From assembly GCA_036023115.1 (NCBI GenBank), contig JAYKKT010000079.1:17013501-17077500 (forward strand): DNA of 64,000 bases. Reading direction: 5' to 3'. The first letter of the stretch is position 1. Every line of letters begins with the position of its first letter. Below the pieces are notes generated by a model. That model did not search any database, was not told the DNA's origin, and worked only from the letters and a program-made list of their open reading frames with translations. Below, piece after piece: positions 52,701 to 62,638 of the stretch. The DNA comes from Brasenia schreberi. Taxonomy: Eukaryota > Streptophyta > Magnoliopsida > Nymphaeales > Cabombaceae. The position numbers were made by a program, and so were the translations under genes.

Positions 52701-52967
52701 CTTTTCAGGACAACCAGGCATCTTGTTAGGTTCATCTCGCTTGTGTAATCCGGTCATGAGTCCATACATCCACTCAGGAGATGAATTACCCATATAGTTC
52801 ATATAGTTGACTACATACAGCACATATATTATATAAAGCAGTTCAAGGGTTTTATTTTACAAAAGGATGTAGAATATTTGTACCATAATCCAATTATGCT
52901 ATAAACTACAAGAAAATTAGCTAATTATGGTGGATTCAGTTTTAGAATTTCATATTCAGACCTGTAT
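49733..52967. other. Intergenic DNA downstream of the kinase
   Basis: The kinase 3' UTR presumably occupies the first few hundred bases. A GA run lies at 50022-50046. Two tRNA-like stretches, around 50860-50940 (minus) and 51650-51720 (plus: GACTCACCTGGCTAGGTTG .. GGTCATGAGTTAGATTTTG), may be SINE relics. No gene is supported. Confidence 0.45.
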
Positions 52968-53013
52968 AGTCGACCCCGTCTAGTTTAGGAAAAGGCTTAG
53001 TTGTTGTTGTTGT
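52968..53013 (+). mobile_element. 46-bp RTE-tail-only insertion with perfect 16-bp TSD
   Basis: The insert AGTCGACCCCGTCTAGTTTA .. AAAGGCTTAGTTGTTGTTGT is flanked by ATATTCAGACCTGTAT at 52952-52967 and 53014-53029. Its 5' breakpoint falls at almost the same place in the tail as the 44-bp insertion at 20440-20483. Confidence 0.93.
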
Positions 53014-53730
53014 ATATTCAGACCTGTATCGAAATCCTACCCGTTGCCATCAGTCTGGTGCATAAGAGGGCAGATAAATACATCTCAACCATGGCTGCCC
53101 AGCGGGTAACCATAGACGTGTTAAATATATACAAGCATCGAGCATTTTTCTGCTATCGGTCTTCAACATTCAATGGTAGAAAGAGGTATACATTAAGATT
53201 TCACTAGTTCATGTATGTGCATCGAACTCACTGGCTGATTCCCAACAAATGACCAATTGTAAACACAACTGTCAGACCAAACTGATGAAGTGAAGCGTAC
53301 ATAAATTTCAAGTTGCAGATAGTGGATCAAGCATAAGGTAGTAGTATACAGCCGAGATTTACTGCTTGCTTATCTGAGTTTCCTCGCAGGAAAAATCCAG
53401 TGATCATGATAAAGTCAGTATCAACAAGCATGTTGCACAATCAATGAAAATGATACACAAGAAAGAATGAATCACATTTACAATCTCAAATTGGTTCACT
53501 TAGCCAAAGCAACTAAAAGAATTCCTAAACTCTATAATCCCGAACTACATAGGTTAAACACCAAGGAAACCACCGGTTAAAAGAATCAACAGTAGTCTAT
53601 TTATACAAGGACCTACAGACACCCCAATACAGCCGCGATGTGCAGGTCTGTCGTGTTGCAGCTCACTACCAGTGAAGTCATTGATCCTTCATTGATTTCA
53701 TGCACCCAAACAGTAGCTACAAATTGATGA

Positions 53731-53913
53731 CTAAGTGCTTCCATGAGATCTAAATGAAGACATAGACTGAGCTGATACAGATGCAGTTGGGCTGTTGAGA
53801 TCTCGCTCCCCATTCATTGTCTTGGCTTTTCCATTCAATCGATGCATGACTTCTTCTGATACCTCACCAAACCACTCCTCATATGGCAGTTCACTGTCAA
53901 TCCAGACAAACAC
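53731..53913 (-). CDS. Possible 3'-terminal exon of an unidentified plant gene
   Basis: A minus-strand frame reads SELPYEEWFGEVSEEVMHRL, then NGERDLNSPTASVSAQSM and stops at TAG (53731-53733). The mix of acidic helix and Ser-rich tail looks like a genuine protein C-terminus, and a possible acceptor (GATTGACAG) precedes SELPYEEW. I do not recognise the family. No upstream exon is evident between here and the SINE at 54580, so it may be a stranded fragment. Confidence 0.35.
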   Translation of the reverse strand: MFVWIDSELPYEEWFGEVSEEVMHRLNGKAKTMNGERDLNSPTASVSAQSMSSFRSHGST

Positions 53914-54579
53914 TTAACATGCTAAAATTTTCAAAATTGAAAGCTTGCATCGATGTACTACTCACCAAAGGAGCCATTAAGGTTCCCTTCCATAAAGGCA
54001 GGAATAGCCCCGCCAATCAAGGTATCAAAGCATATTAATGTCAAAGAGATCTACCCTTGAATGACTTACAACATAGGTTTAGATAAATTTCTCAATTCAC
54101 TTGCAATGAGGACTCTTCACCCAAGTAATTCTCAAGATTGAATCCTTACTTATGCATACCAAACACCATTCTTTCACGGATCTCATTTCTTGAAAGTTAC
54201 GGCATCAAGGGCTAGTTGTCATATTCTTTTACCTGTATGGTTATTGGAATTCCCAACTTCTCAGGTAGGAAATATTGACAAGGAATCAGAAGAGCATTCC
54301 CCTCAAACTGTCTCCAACCCAAGTGTATTTTTAGATATAAGAGATAATCAGCGGAAGAAAAGCTCAATGGCGACCAAAACAAACTGAATACCCAACATCA
54401 AGTGCTATGGCAATGCGATTCGTGTGAGGACTTGTATGCTCTTATTTTGAGAGGAGTTTGAAAATGTTCCTAGAAACAAGGCAGAACAACCCGCTTTTTT
54501 ATTTTAAAAGTTTATTAAGGAAAACATAAAAGCTAGTTGTCTGACATTCTAATACAAGAAACTAAGATTTTCAATGAAG

Positions 54580-54869
54580 AACTACCTTTACCTTATCTTG
54601 ACTTACCTTAAGCCTTTTCCCATACTAAGTGGGGTCAGCTAGAGGGTGCAACACAAGAACATCCTAGGAGGCCACCCATCCTAGTACGATTTCCGCCGAA
54701 GCATGCTTAACTTCAGAGTTTGGGTGGGATTCCCTAAAATAGTCGAAACTTGCACCCTTTAAGACATGACAAAGTTCTATGCTGGCTGTCAGCTACCTAA
54801 CGCAATCCTCCGTCTTTTGCCAGGCTTGGGACTGGTGATGCAATGGTGACCCCTATATGGGCAAAGTTG
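54580..54869 (-). mobile_element. Chimeric SINE: Au-like head + 5S rRNA + RTE tail, 12-bp TSD
   Basis: Perfect repeats TTTTCAATGAAG at 54568-54579 and 54870-54881 bound a single 290-bp insertion. On the minus strand it starts ACAACTTTGCCCATATAGGG, runs through the head (GGATTGCGTTAGGTAGCTGA, GAACTTTGTC), continues with a near-complete 5S rRNA sequence (54757-54644), and resumes with the LINE/SINE tail AGCTGACCCCACTTAGTATG, GGAAAAGGCTTAAGG and a degenerate AAGGTA-type end. In the ordinary SINE at 15654-15850 the position of the 5S is taken by a short hairpin. Confidence 0.9.
54644..54757 (-). pseudogene. 5S rRNA-derived sequence inside the SINE
   Basis: This 114-nt segment runs from GGGTGC to GCACCC on the minus strand. 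It keeps the internal promoter landmarks of plant 5S: GTTAAGCATGCTTCGGCGG (A box), GTACTAGGATGGGTGGCCTC (C box) and the end TTCTTGTGTTGCACCC. Plant 5S is about 120 nt; a few nt are missing and the first third is the most diverged. It is not in a 5S array, so it is not a functional rRNA gene. Confidence 0.9.
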
Positions 54870-54882
54870 TTTTCAATGAAGT

Positions 54883-56880
54883 ATAATTTGATCAAATTAA
54901 TTTGAAAAGCTGTCTTATATATTGAACCACGTCGATGCATGTCGGAGGCACACCACATCATGAAGTGCTTCTGCCAGATCATGCTTGTTAGCAGTCACGT
55001 AATCTGCTAGGGCTTGCCCCTTAATGGAGATCTGATGATGGTATTTCAGGTCATACTCCATTAGAAGGAGTTGCCATTTGCCCAATCTACCCGTGAGAAT
55101 GGGTTTTTCGAACAAGTGCTTGATTGGATCAAGCTTGGACACTATCCAGATCTCATGATCTAGGAAATAGTGTCTGAATTTCTGGCAGGCCCAGACTAGG
55201 GCCAAGCACGTCTTCTCCATGACTTGATAATTTCGTTCATAAGCCAAGAGAGTTTTCGAAACATAGTAGATGGCATACTCCTTACGGGTGTCATCCTCGT
55301 ATTGAGCCAACAGGGCTCCTAAAGCATTCGCATGCACGGAGATGTAGAGTAAAAGCGGTTTTCCTTGTTTTGGAGGATTCAAAATGGGGGGATTAGCCAG
55401 GTACACCTTTAGTCTTTCGAAGGACCTTTGGCATTCGTCATCCCATAAGAATTTCGTGCCCTTCCTCAACAGTTTGTTGAAGGGTTCGCATCTAGTTGCC
55501 AGATTCGATATGAATCGGCGAACGGATTGTAAACGACCTTGGAGGCTACGGATTTGAGTGAGATTGGAGGGTGGAGCCATGTCTACGATGGCTCGACACT
55601 TAGAGGGGTCGACTTCTATACCTCTTTGGCTAACCATAAAGCCTAGAAGCTTCCCTGATTCTACCCCGAATACACATTTTTGAGGGTTTAGCTTTACTTT
55701 GTAAAGCCTAAGCCTTTCGAAAATCTTTTGCAAACATTCGATATGAGTGCATCGGGTTTTGGATTTTGCCAAGAGATCATCTACATACACTTCTACGAGC
55801 TCATGAATTTGATCATGAAAGATCGTGGTCATGGCTCGTTGGTATGTTGTGCCGGCGTTTTTCAAACCAAAGGGCATGACTGTATAGCAGTACGTGCCCC
55901 ATGGGGTTGTGAAGGCGGTCTTACCCTGATCTCGTGGACTTAGTTTGATTTGATTATAGCCTGAATAGCCATCCATAAACGAAAACATTTCATGATTTGC
56001 AGTACTATCGACTATCAAATCTATGTTTGGTAAAGGATAATTATCCTTAGGAGTGGCTTTATTCAGGTTTCTGAAATCGATGCATATTCGAATTTTTCCA
56101 TTGGTTTTTCGAACTACAACGATGTTTGACAACCAATCAGAATACGCAATGGGTTTTATAAATCCGGCTTTTAACAGATCTTCTAAACCCTCTTTGACTT
56201 GCGTGTGTACATTCGGGTGTATTTTCCTAAGCTTCTGCTTTATGGGTTTTACATCCGCATCTAAGGGAAGACGATGCTCGACAATGCTGGGGTCTATGCC
56301 TGGCATGTCTTCATACGTCCATGCAAACACATCTAAATAGGTTCGTAGAAATGCAATGAATGCTAATCTTTCAGTTTCATGCAAACATGCGCCTATTTTG
56401 ATGGTTTTGGGATTGAAATCATCCCCTAGGTTCACCTCTATGAAATCTCCTCCTACTGATTGGGAAGGTCTTTCAAAATCGAGAATTTTATGAAATTTTG
56501 GGAGCTCAGAAGTGGGATCTTCCTCAAGGGGATCCACTTCTGGGCTTCGATCATTCTTGTGGGCTATAGACCCGAGGGAATTTGATGCGTGATTTTAAAA
56601 AAGACCTGGTTTTGTACTTGGATTTTCAAGTGATTTCAAAATTTTTGGTCTGGCTATGCAGACGACGTTTCTTTCGAAATCCTTTTCTTTTGCCAAAGTC
56701 CTACCAGGAGCAGCTATATACAAAATCTTTTTAATATTTTCCAAATTTTCGATTTTTTTGGGTTTTTGTAAAACAAGAACTTTGGGAACTATACAAAGCA
56801 CTATTTTTTCGAGTTTTTTGTTTTTCCATTGTTTTTGGCTTTTCTTCTTTTTCGATTTTTTTGAAGGTTGCTAAAGTTCT
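54883..56880 (-). mobile_element. Ty3/gypsy retrotransposon fragment (RT-RNase H), Tat-like
   Basis: A continuous 540-codon minus-strand frame (56537-54915) holds reverse transcriptase: KTNGKIRICIDFRNLNKATP, FSFMDGYSGYNQI, MPFGLKNAGTTYQRAM and the catalytic YVDD in VEVYVDDLLAKS. RNase H follows (YAIYYVSKTLLAYERNYQVM). Wording such as DLLAKS and GIEVDPSKCRAI suggests the Tat/Ogre side of Ty3/gypsy. A less well-preserved in-frame extension lies upstream to about 56880. Integrase, gag and LTRs are not seen; the left end is cut next to the 5S-SINE. Confidence 0.93.
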
Positions 56881-57655
56881 CATGCTAGAACTAAATTGAC
56901 GGTTAAGACTCCAATCTGACTCCCATCAAATGCATGATAAAATCAAAGAACTAATTCCTTGGGAACGAAAAGAAGTAGCTGGATGGTGAAAGACTAGCAT
57001 TATCATTTGGAGGCCCAAGGAGACCCTCTCCACATAGGTTCCCTGATTTACTCTAAAAGGGAACAAACTTTCTCTCTAACATATGAAGTTGGTTTGGTTT
57101 CATTAGTTTCTAGAAGAAAATTACTAGAAGTGTCATGGATTAACATTATGCTTCTTTCTGTCCACCTATATCAACTCACCTTCATTCATAGTTATCCAAA
57201 ACAAGTGAATGATGGAATAGAACAACAATAAAGTCTTACATCGACAGTCCCTACAAAGAATATTAGTTCAACGACAAGTAGAACATGTTTTGTCGTGCAA
57301 AGGCAGCTAGGAAAAAAAAGTATTGGGAAATAACGAAGGAACGTTGGTGAATATAGACAAAAGTAGTCAAATAACTGTTATAAACATCCACCAATGAAGA
57401 AAAATAAAGAACACTTACATATATTTGAAGATTGGAGACATACCTTCCAATATGCTCATCATCAGAAGTCGGCGTGTCTGCAACACTAGACTGCCGTTCT
57501 TTAAAATAATATTAAACATGACCCTAATCATGTTTTTATAATCTAGATCTAACTTAAAAGATGAAATTGCCCCTATTAGTACTTACATATCAGACAATAC
57601 ATTAAATTGGATCCTAACGAGTCCACTTTGGGACCCAATTTAACCTCTAACACTC

Positions 57656-58750
57656 CCCCTCAAGTGGGGTGAAAGATGTTGATAACACCCAACTTACACA
57701 AAGTATCTTTAAGTTGTTTGCTGATGGCTTTGGTGAGGAAATCAATACTTTGGTTTTCTGATTTGACATACTCCAGTTTGAATTCTTGATTGGATATCTT
57801 ATTTCTTATGAAGTGACAATCGATCTCCATATGCTTGGTTCTTTTGTGATATATTGGATTGGAAGCCATCTGAATAGCTACACTGGTGTCACAATATAAT
57901 GGTATAGGCTGTATAACACTAAATCCCAATTCACATATCAAAGAAGCTGCCCACTTTCCTTCACACATAGCATGAGCTACAACTTTGTATTATGTTTTTA
58001 CAGTAGATCTTGCTACAACAATTTGTTTTTTACTTTTTCAAGATATAAGATTTTCAAAACTAGTGTCACATAACCCATAGTCGATTTGTGATCATCTCTG
58101 CATCCAGCCCAGTCTGCATCATAAGAGTTTAATACTGAATTTGCATGATTTTGAATAAAGTAGGCCTATCTCGGGTATCGACTTAAGATATATGAGAATA
58201 CGATACACAACTTTCATATGATTCTTTATTGGTGAATGCATAAATCTGCTCACAATAACCACAACATAAGTAATATCTGGACAAGTAATAGTCAAGTAAA
58301 TGAGTTTTCCAACCAATTTATGGTATTTGCGAATAACTCTGAAATCCTCACTATCTCAAAGGAATAATTTTTGATTCACTTTCATAGGAGTATCACTCTA
58401 TTTACAATCAAGCATATTTGTGTCCTGTAGCAAATCCATACTATATTTTCTTTGAGTTAGGAATATACCTTGGTGTGAGTATAATACCTCAATTCCCAAT
58501 AAGTAGTGGAGTCTATCCAAGTCTTTAAGTCAAATAATTTCTTAAGATCCTTTTTAAATTTCGATATTTCTTCAATGTCATCACCTGTTATAATAATATC
58601 ATCAATATATACTGCAAGAATAGATAATTTCGTAACTTTCTTGAAGAATAAAGTATGATCGTTTATACTTCTTTGATAGCCCAAGCTTTATACAATTTCA
58701 CTGAAATTTTCGAATCAAGCCCTTCATGACTATTTCAGCCTATAGATAGC
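57656..58750 (-). mobile_element. Ty1/copia fragment (end of RT, RNase H) with start of 3' LTR
   Basis: On the minus strand: KAIYRLK, SINDHTLFFKKVTK, AVYIDDIIITGDD (catalytic YxDD box), LIYLTITCPDITY, then RNase H (YCDTSVAIQMASNPIYHKRT, KHMEIDCHFIRNKI). The reading is broken by several stops. It ends with a polypurine tract TTGAGGGGGAGTG and TGTTAGAGGTTAAATTGGG, the usual start of a copia 3' LTR, which continues below 57656 without a clear far end. Confidence 0.9.
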
Positions 58751-58754
58751 TTTA

Positions 58755-59040
58755 TTGAGCCGGCCAGCACTAGCTTTATATAGCCCTTCAATGTCATCAC
58801 CTTTTTCGAATCCACACTGGCCATGGCCATTAGACGTTGAGCACAACCCAACGGCTAGTGCTGGCCGGCCAGCACTAGTCTCCTCTCTTCTCCCTTTCGC
58901 TCTATTTTTCACATATGTAATGCCTATAAATAGGCCATTCAATCCTCAATAAAATCATGCAGTCTTGACACTGCTTTTGACTTGTTTGTGTATACTTTCG
59001 CTCTCTTGTTTGTTGTATTTGAAGATCAGCATTCACACTT
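58755..59040 (+). repeat. LTR-like segment with 14-bp inverted repeats and a 24-bp perfect palindrome
   Basis: CCGGCCAGCACTAG at 58760-58773 recurs inverted at 58855-58868 and direct at 58865-58878. The last two together form the perfect palindrome 58855-58878. Downstream, CCTATAAATAGGCC (TATA box, about 58921), CTCAATAAAATCATGCAG (polyadenylation-like) and a T-rich stretch look like the U3-R-U5 of a plant LTR. Which element it belonged to is unknown. Confidence 0.55.
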
Positions 59041-59117
59041 GAATGCCATTTGACTCTTGGCGATTTAGTGGATTTGATTCGTGAAGTATCAACCTTTGAT
59101 TATAGACAACCATTTAC

Positions 59118-61762
59118 AATACAATCATATGGTGACCGAATCATGACGTTGAAATTAGTGTTAAGAGCAGAGGTTTTGAATATAGTTTGTGCTTACGCAC
59201 CCCAAGTAGGACTAGAAGATAGTACAAAGACAGTTTTTTGGGAAGAGTAAGATAAGGTGTTTCAAAAGATTCCACAAAGGGAGATGATTTGTTTAGGAGG
59301 AGATTTAAATGGACATGTCGGTAAAGAGGCATTAGGATATCAAGGGCTTCATGGAAACTTTGGTTTTGGGGATATAAACGAGGAAGGTAGGGAGATTTTA
59401 AATTTTGCTATGGCATTTGATCTCTTTATAGTCAATACAATCTTCAAAAAATGAGATGAACATTTAATTACTTATAAGAGTGGCTTATCACAAACACAAA
59501 TTGATTACTTTATTTGTAGAAAAAAAGATAGTGTGTTGTAAAGATTGTAAGGTAATTCCAGGAGAAAGCTTAACCACCCAACGTCGACTTTTAGTTATGG
59601 ATTTACAAATAAAAAAGTGGACAAAGAAGAAAAGAGTGTATCGAGCTATTCCGACTAAATGGTGGAACCTCAAAAGCGAGAAAGAAGATATATTTAAACA
59701 GAAAGTCCTTCAAGGAGATGTTTGGAATTATGTTGGCACACCCTGTGATATGTGGAACAATATGGCTATACATATTAGGAAAGTGACGAAAGATGTGTTA
59801 GGGGTATCTAAGGGAGGTGTACCAGCACAAAAAGAAGCTTGGTGGTGGAGTGAAGTAGTACAAAATAAAATCAAGGCAAAGAGGGCATGTTACAAATTAC
59901 ATTATGCTAAGAAAACTAGTGAAACTTTAGAAGCTTATAAGAAAGCAAAGAAGGAAGCGGAAAAAGCCGTTAGTGAAACAAGATTTGGGAGGACTTACAT
60001 AAAAAACTCAACTAAAAAGAGAGTGAAAGAGATATTTTTAGGATAGCTAGGGCTAGAGATAAGAAAACTAAAGATCTTAATTATGTTAGATGCATAAAAG
60101 ACGAGGATGAAAAAATTCTAGTGGCAATTGATGATATAAGAAATAGATGGAAAAACTATTTTTATAATCTTTTTAATGAAAATAAAGATGTTAGTATTAG
60201 TTTACGAGATTTAGCCAAGTCAGAAAAGTATATAAACCACAATTTCTACCGACGTATTCAAAAGAATGAAGTCAAAGAGGCTCTTAAACATATGAAGGGT
60301 GGTAAATCGGTAGGATCAGATAATATTCCTATAGAAGTTTGGAAAATACTAGGAGAAATAGGAATCACTTAGCTCACAAGACTATTTAATGAAATATGGA
60401 AAAACCAAAAGATGCCCGAGGAATGGAGAGCAAGTACACTTATACCCATATATAAGAACAAGGGAGACATTCAAAATTGTGCGAATTATTGAGGTATCAA
60501 GTTAATGAGTCATACTATGAAATTATAGGAAAGAATTATCGAACGTAGGTTAAGACAAGTATCAAGTACAACAGAGAACCAATTTGGATTCATGCCAGGC
60601 AGATCTACTATTGAAGTGATTCACCTTTTGAGACGTCTTATGGAACATTTTAGAGCAAAAAAGAAAGAAAGACCTTCACATGATATTTATTGATCTAGAA
60701 AAAGCTTATGATAGGGTATCGAGGGAAGTTCTTTGGAGAACTTTTGAAAAAAGACGTATCCCATTGACATATATTAACATTATAAGAGACATGTATGATG
60801 GTGCAAAAACATGTGTGAGGACTCATGAAGGAACGACAGACTTCTTTGAAGTTAATATTGGGTTACATCAAGGATCAACTTTAAGTCCATACTTATTTAT
60901 AATGGTGATGGATGAGTTAACAAAACATATTCAAGATGAAGTACCTTGGTGTATGTTATTTGCAGATGACATTGCATTAGTGGAGGAGTCTAAGGAAAAA
61001 GTTAATAGAAAATTGGAACTATGGAGAGAAACATTAGAAAACAAAGGCCTCCGACTTAGTAGAACAAAGACATAATATATGAAATGTAAGTTTGATCATT
61101 TGGTTACATCAAAGGACATAGAAATTAAAATTGGCACACATTGCATTCCCAAAAGGAAAGTTTTAAATACCTAGGGTCAATTTTTCAGAGTAATGAAAGA
61201 ATTGATGGAGATGTTACACATAGAATTAATGCTGATTGGTTAAAATGGAGAGCAGCATCAGGTATTCTTTGTGATAAGAAGATACCATTAAAATTAAAAG
61301 GTAAATATTATATAGCAACAATTAGGCCTGCCATGTTTTATGGTTCTGAGTGTTGGGCAGTTAATCATCAACATGTACAAAAGATGTCTGTGATAGAAAT
61401 GAAGATGTTGAGATGGATGAGTGGTCATACAAGAAAAGACCGTATACATAATGAGGTTATTAGAAACAAATTAGGAGTGGCACCAATAGAGGATAAAATG
61501 AGAGAATATCGTTTAAGATGGTTTGGACATATAGAAAGAAGATCAAAAGAAGAATCTATAAGAAGGTTAGAAAAACTAAATTTGGAAAGTATTAAAAGAG
61601 GTAGAGGATGACTACAAAAGTGTTTGAAAGAAACAATAAAGAATGATCTAGCTTATTGGGAGTTAACTGCTAACATGGCACACAATAGGGATCTGTGGAA
61701 ACAAAGAATCCATGTAGCCGACCCCGTCTAGTATGGGAAAAGGCTTAGTTGTTGTTGTTGTT
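59118..61762 (+). mobile_element. RTE LINE, 5' truncated, FADD box intact
   Basis: It begins inside the endonuclease ([29 protein letters not shown]) and runs through RT ([45 protein letters not shown] with the two catalytic Asp) to the C-terminus ([38 protein letters not shown]) and a (TTG)n tail near 61762. It has frameshifts near 59520, 60040 and 61140 and stops near 60370 and 60490, so it is inactive. It is very similar to the LINE at 23356-26336, indicating recent amplification. No target duplication was found. Confidence 0.95.
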
Positions 61763-62484
61763 ACCACCTGTGATTTGTGATGAAGATACATATATCAGGA
61801 AGGCAATATATGGGCTGAAACAATCACCTCATGCATGATTTAAACGATTCAACGATGGAGTCACCAGTTTTGAGTTTACAAGAAGTGTAAGTGACCATAC
61901 TATTTAAGGAAAGGTAAAGGCATATGCATCTTCATGGTTTATCTGAATAATATCATCATTGGAGAATGATAATGAAATCAGACGGTTAAAGGTCAACTAC
62001 TCTCCTTGATTTACATGAAAGATATGGGACCCTTCACTATTTCTTAGGGATTTAAGTACTAAGGAATTCAAGAGGCATATTCCTAACTCAAAGGAAATAT
62101 ACTCCGTACTTATTGAAGGATACTCAAATGTTAGAATGTAAACCATCGAGTGTACCTATGGAAAACAACCTAAAATTAAGTACCAATACAAATGAACCAT
62201 TGCAGGAACCTAAAGACTACTAGAGATTAATAGGATGACTTATATATTTAACCATCACACGCCTAAATATCTCCTACGTTGTAGGTATGGTTAGTTGATT
62301 TATGCACTGTCCTACTAAATCCCAAATGAATGCAGTGAGACCAATATTAAGATACCTGAAACATACTCCTAGAAATGGTTTGATGTATACAGCTCACAAT
62401 CATTTAAATGTTGAAGTATATACAAATGTTAACAAGGCAAGATCAATCGATGATAGAAGGTCTGTTGAAGAATATGAGTTTTAG
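61763..62484 (+). mobile_element. Ty1/copia fragment, opposite orientation to the first
   Basis: Plus-strand reading with frameshifts: YIRKAIYGLKQSPHA, FTRSVSDHTI, CKPSSVPMENNLKL, LIYLTITRLNISYV, then MHCPTKSQMNAVRPILRYL and SIDDRRSVEEY (start of RNase H). Stops are frequent. It is not a copy of the 57656-58750 fragment: residues differ widely outside conserved motifs. Confidence 0.88.
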
Positions 62485-62638
62485 AGTCAGTTTTAGTAAG
62501 GTTGATATCTTAGGACAATAAATTTGATGTTTTAGGTATTATTGTAATTGTTCGAAGTCATAAGGGCATTTTGGTAATTTTCTGTACTAGGGGGGGGTAT
62601 TTTGGTCATTTTATCTTTTTTCTCGGAGGCCGCGACTC
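62485..62638. other. Short spacer before the chimeric gene
   Basis: Contains phrases such as GGGCATTTTGGTAATTTTC and GTATTTTGGTCATTTTATC, common in plant intergenic or 5' flanking DNA, and then a GC-rich turn (CTCGGAGGCCGCGACTCG) that could be the start of a captured 5' UTR. No promoter can be placed. Confidence 0.35.

Noticed and set aside
54644..54757. Functional 5S rRNA gene
   Set aside because: Single diverged copy embedded in a SINE with TSD, shortened and without the tandem spacer arrangement of 5S genes.
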